Shown: positions 1-7,507 of the stretch, piece by piece | How the letters are laid out: each line of letters begins with the position of its first letter | Position numbering within the stretch: the first letter of the stretch is position 1 | NCBI GenBank assembly: GCA_903921205.1 | Contig: CAIXPF010000034.1 | Span: 1-64,000 of the forward strand | Direction of reading: 5' to 3' | Source: an uncultured Acidimicrobiia bacterium | Lineage (GTDB): Bacteria; Actinomycetota; Acidimicrobiia; Acidimicrobiales; CAIXPF01 | Length of the DNA stretch: 64,000 nucleotides | Made by a program: the position numbers and the translations under genes | The notes under the pieces: model-generated | Seen by the model: the letters and a program-made list of their open reading frames with translations, nothing else | The model's database searches: none | What the model was told of the DNA's origin: nothing

Positions 1-116
1 AGCGGTGCCGTGAAGTGCTGCATCTGCCCGGGCAGGTCGCAGAAACGCAGGTCGACGAACTCGACTCCCTGCTCCACGGCGTACGCGATGACCTCCGCCG
101 GTGTCCGTTTCTCCAC
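1..116 (-). CDS. glnA: Glutamine synthetase type I, N-terminal fragment (runs off window)
   Basis: Only the first 38 or so codons are inside the window. They read VEKRTPAEVIAYAVEQG followed by VEFVDLRFCDLPGQMQHFT, which is the conserved N-terminal beta-grasp domain of type I glutamine synthetase, the enzyme making glutamine from glutamate, ammonia and ATP. The GTG at 116 is chosen because an AGGAAGAGG Shine-Dalgarno lies about 8 nt upstream. The ORF track missed it because it is cut by the window edge. It is divergent from a second glutamine synthetase at 300, so both share the intervening control region. Whether it carries the adenylylation tyrosine cannot be seen. Confidence 0.9.
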   Translation of the reverse strand, partial: MEKRTPAEVIAYAVEQGVEFVDLRFCDLPGQMQHFTAP

Positions 117-228
117 GGTGTCGCCTCTTCCTGTTTGTGAGGGAACTGGTCGCAGGGCGCCGCTCCGAGGAGCCGCGATGCGTGGCGACCGACGCTGGCC
201 GACAGCCGTTTCCCACCCGGTGCCCGAA

Positions 229-246
229 TGTGAATTGAGTGTGAAT
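229..246. promoter_or_regulatory. Candidate GlnR/PhoP-type direct-repeat box
   Basis: TGTGAAT occurs twice with exactly 11 bp periodicity (TGTGAAT-tgag-TGTGAAT) in the region between the two divergent glutamine synthetases. Read as GTGAA-n6-GTGAA, each half matches the actinobacterial GlnR half-site GTNAC at four of five positions. The reverse strand (TTCAC-n6-TTCAC) also resembles PhoP direct-repeat units. A GlnR-like gene lies 1.4 kb away. Binding is inference. Confidence 0.4.
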
Positions 247-299
247 GCCTCGGCGGGCCCGCTGAATTCCGCGCCCGATGGTGCAGCATGATGGCGATG

Positions 300-1628
300 A
301 TGCGCCAACAACAGTACGTGCTGCGCACGGTCGAGGAACGGGCGGTCCGGCTGATCCGGCTGTGGTTCACCGACGTCAACGGACAGCTGAAGTCCTTCGC
401 CATCACCCCGGCGGAGCTCGAGACGGCCTTCGCCGAGGGCATGCACTTCGACGGCTCGTCCATCAACGGGTTCTCGCGGGTGCAGGAGTCCGACGTGCTG
501 GCCCGGCCCGATGCCTCCACCTTCGAGCTGCTGCCCTTCGGCCCCGAGGCCGAGCACTCGGCCCGCATGTTCTGCGACATCGAGACCGTGGAGGGCACCC
601 CCTTCGCCGGCGATCCCCGCTACGTGCTCAAGCGCAACCTCGCCCGGGCCCGGCAGCTCGGCTTCACCTTCATGGTCGCCCCCGAGATGGAGTTCTTCTA
701 TTTCGCCGAGGGCGATCCGACCAAGCCGCTCAAGCCGCTCGACTCCGGGTCGTACTTCGACCTGACCCTGGCCGACGTGGCCTCCGACCTGCGGCGACGC
801 ACCATCGGGATGCTCGAGGCCATGAGCATCCCCGTCGAGTACAGCTTCCACGAGGACTCCCCCTCCCAGCACGAGATCGACCTGCGTTACACCGACGCGT
901 TGGAGATGGCCGACACGGTCATGACCTTCCGCCTGCTGGTGCGCGAGATCGCCCTCGAGCGCGGGGTGTACGCCACGTTCATGCCCAAACCCCTCGCCGG
1001 GGTCCAGGGCTCGGGCATGCACACCCACATGAGCCTGTTCCAGGGCGACACCAACGTGTTCCACGACGCCGAGACCGGCGGGCTGGCCGAACCTGCCCGG
1101 CAGTTCATCGCCGGGCTGCTCTTCCACGCCCGTGAGATCTGCGCGGTGACCAACCAGCTGGTCAACTCCTACAAGCGGCTCGCCCCCGGGTCGGAGGCCC
1201 CGCCCTACGTCACCTGGGCCCACAACAACCGCTCTGCTCTCATCCGGGTCCCGGTGACCAAGAAGGACAAGCCCAGCTCGACCCGCATCGAATACCGGGC
1301 ACCCGACCCGGCCTGCAACCCGTACCTGGCGTTCTCGGTCATCCTCGCCGCCGGCCTGCGCGGCATCACCGAGGGCTACGAGCTGCCCGAGGAAGCCGTC
1401 GCCAACCTCTTCGAGCTGACCCCCGCCCAGCGGGCCAAGGCCGGGATCGTGCCGCTGCCGGTGAACCTGTCCGAGGCCCTCGACGAGATGGAACGCTCCG
1501 AGCTCGTCCACGATGCGCTCGGCGACCACATCTTCGAATGGTTCCTGCGCAACAAGCGCGCTGAGTTCGCCGAGTACCGTGCCCAGGTCACGCCCTACGA
1601 GCTGTCCCGGTACCTGCCGAGTTGGTGA
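300..1628 (+). CDS. Glutamine synthetase, type I (GlnA2-like, non-adenylylated type)
   Basis: A 442-residue glutamine synthetase making glutamine from glutamate, ammonia and ATP in the cytoplasm. The N-terminal beta-grasp region holds FDGSS near residue 50. The catalytic domain has GSGMHTHMSL near residue 235, and the C-terminus SRYLPSW is typical of the actinobacterial GlnA2 group. At the position of the adenylylated tyrosine of E. coli GlnA (NLYDL) this protein reads NLFEL near residue 368, so adenylylation at that site is not possible. The track starts at 288, but that string contains five closely spaced Met codons; the last (300) gives the family N-terminus MRQQQYVLRT. It is followed by glnR only 3 nt downstream, so they are likely co-transcribed. 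Confidence 0.92.
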   Translation: MRQQQYVLRTVEERAVRLIRLWFTDVNGQLKSFAITPAELETAFAEGMHFDGSSINGFSRVQESDVLARPDASTFELLPFGPEAEHSARMFCDIETVEGTPFAGDPRYVLKRNLARARQLGFTFMVAPEMEFFYFAEGDPTKPLKPLDSGSYFDLTLADVASDLRRRTIGMLEAMSIPVEYSFHEDSPSQHEIDLRYTDALEMADTVMTFRLLVREIALERGVYATFMPKPLAGVQGSGMHTHMSLFQGDTNVFHDAETGGLAEPARQFIAGLLFHAREICAVTNQLVNSYKRLAPGSEAPPYVTWAHNNRSALIRVPVTKKDKPSSTRIEYRAPDPACNPYLAFSVILAAGLRGITEGYELPEEAVANLFELTPAQRAKAGIVPLPVNLSEALDEMERSELVHDALGDHIFEWFLRNKRAEFAEYRAQVTPYELSRYLPSW

Positions 1629-1631
1629 GCC

Positions 1632-2312
1632 ATGGAACCGTTGCTCGTCTACCCCTTCCCGGTCGCCGCTGACCTGTCCCAGGCGCTCGAACGCGCCGGG
1701 TACCGCTACATCGGCGTCACCGACGAGGTCGACGCCGAACGCAAGGAGCCCGACGACGGGTGGGGCGGGGCCATCATCATGGCCGACCGGTCCCCCGAGG
1801 AGGCCTACAAGCTGGCGGTCGCCCTGCGTAAGCGCGACTACCCGCTCGAACCGCTGCTGATGGTGCTGCGCTCGGAGCAGCTGAACACCCTCGAGCTCAA
1901 CCGCGACCTCTTCGACGACTTCGTGGTCTCACCGCTCAACCACCGCGAGCTCGAGGTGCGGCTCAAGCACCAGTACTGGCGGCTGGGACGGGGCACCCGC
2001 CCCGAGCTGGTCGAGTACGGCGACCTGGTGCTCAACCTGGAGACCTACCAGGCGGCCATCGCCCGCCGGCCGCTCGACCTGACCTACATGGAGTACGAGC
2101 TGCTGAAGTTCCTCGCCCAGCACCCGGGCAAGGTCTTCACCCGGGAGGCCCTGCTCAACCGGGTGTGGGGCTACGAGTACTACGGCGGCGCCCGCACCGT
2201 CGACGTGCACGTGCGGCGGCTGCGGGCCAAGCTCGGCGAGGAGTACGCCAACCTGATCCAGACCGTCCGGTCGGTCGGCTACCGCTTCGGCCAGTCCCGT
2301 TGGTCGGGCTGA
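1632..2312 (+). CDS. glnR: GlnR-like orphan OmpR-family response regulator
   Basis: A 226-residue two-domain regulator. Residues 1-115 form a divergent receiver domain (WGGAIIMADRSPEE around the usual phospho-acceptor region). Residues 125-222 form an OmpR/PhoB winged helix. The DNA-binding domain, with RRPLDLTYMEYELLKFLAQH, FTREALLNRVWGYEYYGGAR and TVDVHVRRLRAKLG, closely follows actinobacterial GlnR, the orphan regulator of nitrogen metabolism. No histidine kinase is adjacent, as is usual for GlnR. It begins 3 nt after the stop of a glutamine synthetase gene, which fits a nitrogen-control role. The gene call rests on remembered family sequence, not on a search. Confidence 0.82.
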   Translation: MEPLLVYPFPVAADLSQALERAGYRYIGVTDEVDAERKEPDDGWGGAIIMADRSPEEAYKLAVALRKRDYPLEPLLMVLRSEQLNTLELNRDLFDDFVVSPLNHRELEVRLKHQYWRLGRGTRPELVEYGDLVLNLETYQAAIARRPLDLTYMEYELLKFLAQHPGKVFTREALLNRVWGYEYYGGARTVDVHVRRLRAKLGEEYANLIQTVRSVGYRFGQSRWSG

Positions 2313-2329
2313 GCACCCGGCGCAGGGCT

Positions 2330-2347
2330 CGGGCCGCTCAGGGCCCG
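2330..2347 (+). terminator. Weak GC hairpin after glnR
   Basis: CGGGCC-gctcag-GGCCCG can fold into a 6-bp stem just after glnR and before the converging 52-codon gene. There is no T-run, so terminator function is tentative. Confidence 0.3.
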
Positions 2348-2354
2348 GGCCGGA

Positions 2355-2513
2355 TCAGTTGTTGAGGTCCTTCCACACCGTGTCGGCCCCGCGACGATCG
2401 GCGTCGTCCTTGAGCAGATAGCCGAGCACCCCGGCCACGGCAGCACCGGACATCATGATGGCGACCGGCATCACGACCATGAGCACGACCACGAGCAGCA
2501 CTGCACCCCACAT
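2355..2513 (-). CDS. Small membrane protein, 52 aa, unknown function
   Basis: This short gene is absent from the ORF track. Translation from ATG 2513 gives MWGAVLLVVVLMVVMPVAIM, a strongly hydrophobic N-terminal segment of about 30 residues, then a charged tail YLLKDDADRRGADTVWKDLNN. It is therefore predicted to be a single-span inner-membrane micro-protein with a cytoplasmic or external polar tail. It starts 12 nt after the stop codon of the xanthine-dehydrogenase-like gene on the same strand, with a GGGG stretch as a possible ribosome site, so the two are probably one transcript. I do not recognise the family. Conservation next to the same neighbour in other genomes would confirm it is real. 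Confidence 0.6.
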   Translation of the reverse strand: MWGAVLLVVVLMVVMPVAIMMSGAAVAGVLGYLLKDDADRRGADTVWKDLNN

Positions 2514-2525
2514 AGGCACCCCGTT

Positions 2526-4175
2526 CTAGCGCAACGGCCGCCGTGTCGGCCACGACGGGGCCCGATCGTGCGCCGCCCACACCGCTGCGGCCGTGACCGC
2601 GAACACCGCGTCGGACACCGCGAGCGGTACCGCATCCGGCGCCGCCGGACGGACCGCGCAGTGCACCGGCGGCAGGTCCACCGCCCGCAGGACCCCCAGG
2701 CTGCGCACCGTCAGGTCCTGCACCGTGCCCTCGGCGGAGACGGTCAGGCACTCGGCGCTCACCAACGACGCCGCCAGGTGCACCGCACCGATGCAGTAGG
2801 AGCGCAGCACGATCTCGTCGAGCACCTCGCCGGCGTCGACCTCGACCGAGATTGCGCCGTCCGGGCCGATCGTGCAGGTGGCCGTACCCCCGCCGGGCTG
2901 ACGGACCGGAACCGCCCGCTCCCACAGGGCCGAGCCCAGCACCACCCCTTCGGCCCACCCCGCGGCCCGCAACGCCACCGACGTCGGCGGGCCGGCCACG
3001 TCGACCTCCTCGACCACCAGCTCGGGGGTTCCTGCACCCGGACGCAGGGCACCGGCGGCGTCGGCCGCCTCGACCGCAGCCGCGAACCCGGCCTGCAGCC
3101 GTTCGGCCACGGCCTCGGTGCGGGCGACCCGCACCACCACCCGACGGGCGGCGAGGTCGATCCCCGCTGCGATCGGCGGCCGCTTCGGGCCGTTTGCCAC
3201 GACGTCCTCGCGTGACCACAACACCCGTACCGACCGGCCGGTGCTCGCGGCCAGCTCCCGGGCCGCCTCCGCCACCGGCGAGGCCAGCTTGCCGCCGAAC
3301 GCGCCACCGTTGCCCAACGCCCCGGCCGGCTCTCCCCCGGGAACGCACCACGAGGCGTCGGTCTCCAGGTAGGCGGGATCGACCCAGCTGGTCTGCAGCG
3401 CCACGTCCCAGGAACCCGGCGGTAGCTCGACGGGGTGCGGCGGGGCCACGGTGGTCCGCCGGCCCTGGATCTTGCCTGCAGCCCGGCGGGCGTCGGCCAG
3501 ACTCGCCCCGGTCACCCAGCCGCCCGAGCCCTCGGGCACGGCGACCAGGGCATCAGCGGGTGCGCCGTCATCGGCGAAACCGCCCCGGCCCAGGGCCACC
3601 GCCGGCCCGACCTGCTGGCGCACCCGGCCCTCGAGCTCGGCCCGACGCGCCGCCGCGGCGAGGTCGCGTCCCGCCGGAGACGGCAACGGCACCGGCTGAC
3701 CGTCGCCGGCCGCGCTCCCGGCCGCGCTCCCGGCCGCGCTCCCGGTGGCGAGGGCGAAGGCCTCCACGATCGGTTGCCACCCCGTGCACCGACAGAGATG
3801 GGCGAGCAGCGCCTGAGCGGGGTTCGGGGACGGCTTGTCCGCCTCGGCCACCAGGCGCAGGATGATGCCGGGGCTGCAGAAGCCGCACTGGCTGGCACCC
3901 GTCGCAGCGAACGCCTCGGCCCAGCGGGCTGCGACCTCGGGATCGAGGCCGTCCACAGTGGTCACCCGGCGCCCGGAGAGACGCCGCACCGGCGTCACGC
4001 ACGCCACCCTGGCCACCCCGTCGATCAACACCGTGCAGCAGCCGCACTGGCCCTGGGGCGAGCAGCCGTCCTTCACCGAGCGGATGGCGAGCTGGTCACG
4101 CAGGACCGCGAGCAGGGTGGCGGCCTCGTCCACGACCTCGACCGTCCGGCCGTCCACGTACAGCGTCACAGGCAT
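2526..4175 (-). CDS. Fused, shortened xanthine dehydrogenase-like protein ([2Fe-2S] domains plus mini molybdopterin domain)
   Basis: A 549-residue protein. Residues 1-160 are a complete CoxS/XdhC-type [2Fe-2S] subunit: the plant-ferredoxin cluster (Cys38, 44 and 47 in CSPQGQCGCCTV) and the second helical cluster (CGFCSPG and CRCTGW). An Ala/Gly/Ser linker follows, then about 370 residues that look like a compressed molybdopterin subunit. The latter keeps GGAFGGK, a TGRSVRVLWSRED segment and a C-terminal VDAGEVLDEIV segment. Normal molybdenum subunits run to about 750 residues and end with a catalytic Glu in a GxGE motif; I cannot find that motif here. Catalysis is therefore doubtful and the substrate unknown. 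The start at ATG 4175 is set by a TAGGGT box 8 nt upstream; the longer track ORF is antisense read-through. Confidence 0.75.
   Translation of the reverse strand: MPVTLYVDGRTVEVVDEAATLLAVLRDQLAIRSVKDGCSPQGQCGCCTVLIDGVARVACVTPVRRLSGRRVTTVDGLDPEVAARWAEAFAATGASQCGFCSPGIILRLVAEADKPSPNPAQALLAHLCRCTGWQPIVEAFALATGSAAGSAAGSAAGDGQPVPLPSPAGRDLAAAARRAELEGRVRQQVGPAVALGRGGFADDGAPADALVAVPEGSGGWVTGASLADARRAAGKIQGRRTTVAPPHPVELPPGSWDVALQTSWVDPAYLETDASWCVPGGEPAGALGNGGAFGGKLASPVAEAARELAASTGRSVRVLWSREDVVANGPKRPPIAAGIDLAARRVVVRVARTEAVAERLQAGFAAAVEAADAAGALRPGAGTPELVVEEVDVAGPPTSVALRAAGWAEGVVLGSALWERAVPVRQPGGGTATCTIGPDGAISVEVDAGEVLDEIVLRSYCIGAVHLAASLVSAECLTVSAEGTVQDLTVRSLGVLRAVDLPPVHCAVRPAAPDAVPLAVSDAVFAVTAAAVWAAHDRAPSWPTRRPLR
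3709..3744. repeat. 12-bp tandem repeat x3 in the domain linker
   Basis: GCCGCGCTCCCG occurs three times in tandem. The unit is a multiple of three, so it encodes an in-frame Gly-Ser-Ala-Ala repeat in the linker between the Fe-S and molybdopterin-like parts of the fused oxidoreductase. Confidence 0.9.
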
Positions 4176-4183
4176 CGGCACCG

Positions 4184-4189
4184 ACCCTA
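4184..4189 (-). promoter_or_regulatory. -10 box TAGGGT, leaderless type
   Basis: TAGGGT on the minus strand ends 8 nt before ATG 4175. The expected transcript would start at or within a few bases of the start codon of the xanthine-dehydrogenase-like gene. Confidence 0.6.
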
Positions 4190-4301
4190 ACGGCTGGGCA
4201 CGAGCCGGCGGCACGGCGGCCCTCGGCGGCAGCTGACCGGTACGCTCCAGCAGCGGCGGCGAGCGCCGCCGAGTTCCCGACCGGCGAACCCAGGAGGGCG
4301 C

Positions 4302-5627
4302 ATGTACCCCGACCCGTCGTCCCGTTCGGCCGCCCTGTACGAGCGGGCCCGCCGGGTGCTGCCCGACGGCGTGTCCCGCGGCACCGTGCGGGTCGACCCC
4401 TACCCGGTCTACGTGGCATCGGGCCAGGGCGCCTGGGTGACCGACGTCGACGGGAACCGGTACCTCGACGCCAACAACAACTACACCGCCATCGTCCTGG
4501 GCCACGCCGACCCCGTCGTCACCGAGGCGGTGACCCGTCAACTGGGCCGCGGCTCGGCGTTCTCCCTGGCCACCGAGGCGGAGGTGCGCCTGGCCGAACT
4601 GCTGTGCGAGCGGGCCGGCTTCGACCGCATCCGCTTCTGCAACTCCGGGACCGAGGCGGTCATGACGGCGGTCAAGGCCGCCCGGGCCTTCACCGGGCGA
4701 ACCCGCATCGCCAAGGTGGAGGGCGGTTACCACGGGGCTTACGACCACGTCGAAGTCTCCCTCGACGCCGCCGGGGGGACCTGGGGTGATCCGACCGCCC
4801 CCACCGGCGTGCCCTACGCCGCAGGCACCCCGGCATCGGTGCTGGCCGAGACGGTGGTGCTGCCCTACAACGACGCCGAGGCCACCGCATCGCTGCTGCG
4901 GACCCACGGCCACGACCTCGCCGCAGTGGTGCTCGACACCCTGCCCTCACGGGTGGGCATGCCCGAACCCGACCGGGCGTTCCTCGACACCGTGTTCGGC
5001 GTCGCCCGGGAGGTCGGTGCGCTGGTGATCCTCGACGAGGTGATCACCTTCCGTCTCGGCCCCGGCGGGAACGCCGCACGGCTGGGGCTGCAGCCCGACC
5101 TGACGACGCTGGGCAAGATCATCGGGGGCGGGTTCCCGGTCGGCGCCGTGGCCGGACGGGCCGAGGTGATGGACGTGTTCAGCCCGCTCGACGGGGCCCG
5201 GCCACGCCTGCCTGCCGGCGGCACCTTCTCGGCCAACTCCATCACCATGGTGGCCGGCCTGGCGTGCATGGAACAGCTCGACACCGCAGCCTTCGACCGC
5301 CTGGCCACGATGGGCGAACGGGTCCGCGGAGGCGTGCGGGCCATCTTCGCCGAGACCGGCTTCCCCGGCCAGGTCACCGGGGACGGATCGCTGTTCCGGC
5401 TGCATCCCCACGACCGGCCGGTCCGCAACTACCGCGACGCCCGCCACGACCCGGCCGAGGCGGCGTTCATGGCCCGGCTGCACCGGCAGCTGCTCAACCG
5501 CGGCGTCTACCTCACCACGTACGGCATGGGATGTCTGAGCCTCGCCATGACCGACGTCGATCTCGGCCATCTGCTCGACGCCGTGGCCGACGGGCTCCGG
5601 GCGGAGCTGTCCTCCGCCACCGCCTGA
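4302..5627 (+). CDS. Class III PLP aminotransferase, glutamate-1-semialdehyde aminomutase-like
   Basis: A 441-residue PLP enzyme of the HemL/class III aminotransferase family. Visible signatures are FCNSGTEAVMTAVKAAR for cofactor phosphate binding (near 105-120), ILDEVITFR with the pyridine-N aspartate (near 245), and TLGKIIGGGFPVGAVAG with the Schiff-base lysine (near 270). An AGGAGG site lies 6 nt before the ATG. Length fits glutamate-1-semialdehyde 2,1-aminomutase. However, no tetrapyrrole genes are adjacent and such paralogues are common in actinobacteria, so an amino-acid aminotransferase or mutase of another pathway is equally possible. It is divergent from the xanthine-dehydrogenase-like gene. 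Confidence 0.8.
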   Translation: MYPDPSSRSAALYERARRVLPDGVSRGTVRVDPYPVYVASGQGAWVTDVDGNRYLDANNNYTAIVLGHADPVVTEAVTRQLGRGSAFSLATEAEVRLAELLCERAGFDRIRFCNSGTEAVMTAVKAARAFTGRTRIAKVEGGYHGAYDHVEVSLDAAGGTWGDPTAPTGVPYAAGTPASVLAETVVLPYNDAEATASLLRTHGHDLAAVVLDTLPSRVGMPEPDRAFLDTVFGVAREVGALVILDEVITFRLGPGGNAARLGLQPDLTTLGKIIGGGFPVGAVAGRAEVMDVFSPLDGARPRLPAGGTFSANSITMVAGLACMEQLDTAAFDRLATMGERVRGGVRAIFAETGFPGQVTGDGSLFRLHPHDRPVRNYRDARHDPAEAAFMARLHRQLLNRGVYLTTYGMGCLSLAMTDVDLGHLLDAVADGLRAELSSATA

Positions 5628-5641
5628 GCCGGCAACGACGA

Positions 5642-5673
5642 CGGGCCGGGCACCCCAGCGGGTGCCCGGCCCG
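5642..5673. terminator. Strong bidirectional hairpin between convergent genes
   Basis: CGGGCCGGGCACCC pairs perfectly over 14 bp with GGGTGCCCGGCCCG around a CAGC loop. It sits between the converging aminotransferase and Fe-S carrier genes. There is no T-tract, as is common in high-GC actinobacteria. Confidence 0.75.
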
Positions 5674-5708
5674 TGCGGTCCGGTCGGGTTGCCCGAGGTC
5701 GGGCGGCG

Positions 5709-6029
5709 TCAGCTGAAGGACTGGCCGCAGCCGCAGGTGCGGCTGGCGTTGGGGTTGTTGATCGAGAACCCTGCCTGGTTGAGGCCGTCCTTGTAGTCGA
5801 GGGTGGCACCGGTGAGCAGCTGGGCCGATGCCGGGTCGACCACGACCCGCACCTCGCCGAACAGCTCGGCCATGTCGTCGTCGGCGATGTCGGTGTCGAA
5901 GAACATCTCGTAGCTGAAACCGGAGCACCCACCGGGACGCACCGCGACCCGCAGCGCCAGTTCCGGCACGCCCTCGGCGTCGATGAGTTCCTTGACCTTC
6001 TTCGTTGCGGTGTCCGTGAGCGTGATCAC
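5709..6029 (-). CDS. erpA: A-type iron-sulfur cluster carrier (ErpA/IscA/HesB family)
   Basis: A 106-residue A-type carrier that receives Fe-S clusters from the assembly scaffold and delivers them to apoproteins. The three conserved cysteines are present: one in PGGCSGFSYEM (near residue 35) and two in the C-terminal TCGCGQSF. The GTG start at 6029 follows an AGGAGG site 8 nt upstream. It faces the Mrp-type ATPase gene across a divergent region, and both proteins belong to cluster trafficking, so shared regulation is plausible. Assignment to ErpA rather than IscA or SufA is by actinobacterial precedent, not by a decisive residue. Confidence 0.88.
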   Translation of the reverse strand: MITLTDTATKKVKELIDAEGVPELALRVAVRPGGCSGFSYEMFFDTDIADDDMAELFGEVRVVVDPASAQLLTGATLDYKDGLNQAGFSINNPNASRTCGCGQSFS

Positions 6030-6193
6030 GTGGTGTGCCTCCTGGTTCCCGAGAATGGGCAGCGAACCGTCCGACGACCATCCTAGAGCGCTGGAGATTC
6101 ACACGACACACCGTTCGGCCGGACCGGCGAGCGCGGACTGTCCCGGGCGCCCCCGGCCGATCCCCGGCCGATCCCCAGCCGGCACCCCGCCGG

Positions 6194-6199
6194 TACACT
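6194..6199 (+). promoter_or_regulatory. -10 box TACACT, leaderless type
   Basis: TACACT ends 7 nt before GTG 6207 of the Mrp gene, favouring that GTG over the internal ATG at 6267. Confidence 0.6.
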
Positions 6200-6206
6200 G
6201 CGGACC

Positions 6207-7442
6207 GTGGAAACCGACCAGGTGGAACCCGACCCGAGCGGCCGAGCACCCGGCCCGGCCGACGCCATGCGGCCCACGCCGCGACCCACCCCCGAGGACG
6301 TCTTCGGCCTGCTGCGCGGCGTCATCGACCCCGAGCTCGGGTCCGATGTCGTCGACCTGGGCATGATCCGCTCGGCCGAGGTGGCCGACGACGGCACCGT
6401 CGCGGTCACCGTCGCCCTCACCACCGCCGGATGCCCGCTGCGTGCCCAACTCCAACGCGACATCAAGACCCGGGTCGGGTCGGCGCCCGGCGTGACAGCG
6501 GTGTCGATCACCTGGTCGGAGATGACCGCCGAGGAGCGGGCCACGGCCATGGGCAAGGCCCGCTTCAACGCGCAGCAGCGGGCCCCGGAAACGGCTATCC
6601 CCGCCACCACCCGGGTGATCGGGATCGCCTCGGGCAAGGGCGGGGTCGGCAAGTCGTCGGTGACGGTGAACCTCGCCGTGGCGATGGCCCAGCGGGGCCT
6701 GCGCATCGGGGTGCTCGACGCGGACATCTGGGGGTTCTCGGTGCCGCGCATGCTGGGGGTCGACGGCCGCCTCGCCGCAGTGCCCGGCGCCAAGAAGATG
6801 CTCCCGTCCACCCGGACCGTGCCCGGCCGTGGCGGGCCCGAGGGCCACCTCGAGGTGGTCTCGATGGGACTGCTCACCGACGACGAGACCGATGCGCTCA
6901 TGTGGCGCGGCCTGATGCTGAACCGGGCGGTGCAGCACTTCCTGGAGGACGTCAGCTGGGGCGCCCTCGACTACCTGCTCATCGACCTGCCGCCCGGCAC
7001 CGGTGACGTGCAGATGGGTCTGGCCCGGATGCTGCCGCGCACCGAGCTGATCGTGGTGACCACCCCGGCGCTCGCCGCCCAGAAGGTTGCCGCCCGAGCC
7101 GCGACCATGGCCCGCAAGAGCTACCTGCGCGTCGCCGGGGTCATCGAGAACATGAGCGCCTTCGTGACCCCCGACGGGACCAGCCATGCCGTGTTCGGCC
7201 GGGGCGGGGGCCAGGCGCTGGCCACCGACATCGGCGTCCCGCTGCTCGCCACGCTGCCCATCGACGCCGCAGTCGCCGACGGTGGCGACACCGGCCGCCC
7301 CGTCGCCCTCGGCGACGGCCCGGTGGCCGACGCCTTCGCCCGCCTGGCCGAGATCGTGGTGACCGAGGCCGTTCCACCGGTCGACGTCGCCGGCTGTTCG
7401 GCCCGCCTGCTCGATGCCATCGAGGCTGCGCTCCCCCGCTGA
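6207..7442 (+). CDS. mrp: Mrp/NBP35-family Fe-S cluster carrier P-loop ATPase
   Basis: A 411-residue soluble ATPase. Residues about 30-110 form the MIP18/DUF59 domain (DVFGLLRGVIDPELGSDVVDLG). Next comes the P-loop domain with the deviant Walker A SGKGGVGKSS near residue 148, the switch LDADIWGFSVPRMLG and the LIDLPPGTGDVQMGL segment. Family members bind an Fe-S cluster between subunits and pass it to target enzymes. The GTG at 6207 is chosen because of the TACACT box 7 nt upstream. The neighbouring A-type carrier supports an Fe-S role. The C-terminal part lacks a clear CxxC motif, so the cluster-binding mode is uncertain. Confidence 0.88.
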   Translation: METDQVEPDPSGRAPGPADAMRPTPRPTPEDVFGLLRGVIDPELGSDVVDLGMIRSAEVADDGTVAVTVALTTAGCPLRAQLQRDIKTRVGSAPGVTAVSITWSEMTAEERATAMGKARFNAQQRAPETAIPATTRVIGIASGKGGVGKSSVTVNLAVAMAQRGLRIGVLDADIWGFSVPRMLGVDGRLAAVPGAKKMLPSTRTVPGRGGPEGHLEVVSMGLLTDDETDALMWRGLMLNRAVQHFLEDVSWGALDYLLIDLPPGTGDVQMGLARMLPRTELIVVTTPALAAQKVAARAATMARKSYLRVAGVIENMSAFVTPDGTSHAVFGRGGGQALATDIGVPLLATLPIDAAVADGGDTGRPVALGDGPVADAFARLAEIVVTEAVPPVDVAGCSARLLDAIEAALPR

Positions 7443-7507
7443 GCAGCCGGCTGCGGAACGACCGCTCGGCGGCTTGCGTCGGACCCGGCTGCGGGTGAGC
7501 GCCGGGT

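Noticed and set aside
4176-4913. 5' extension of the xanthine-dehydrogenase-like ORF to 4913
   Set aside because: The extension is antisense to the aminotransferase gene and lies upstream of the TAGGGT box and the family N-terminus at 4175.
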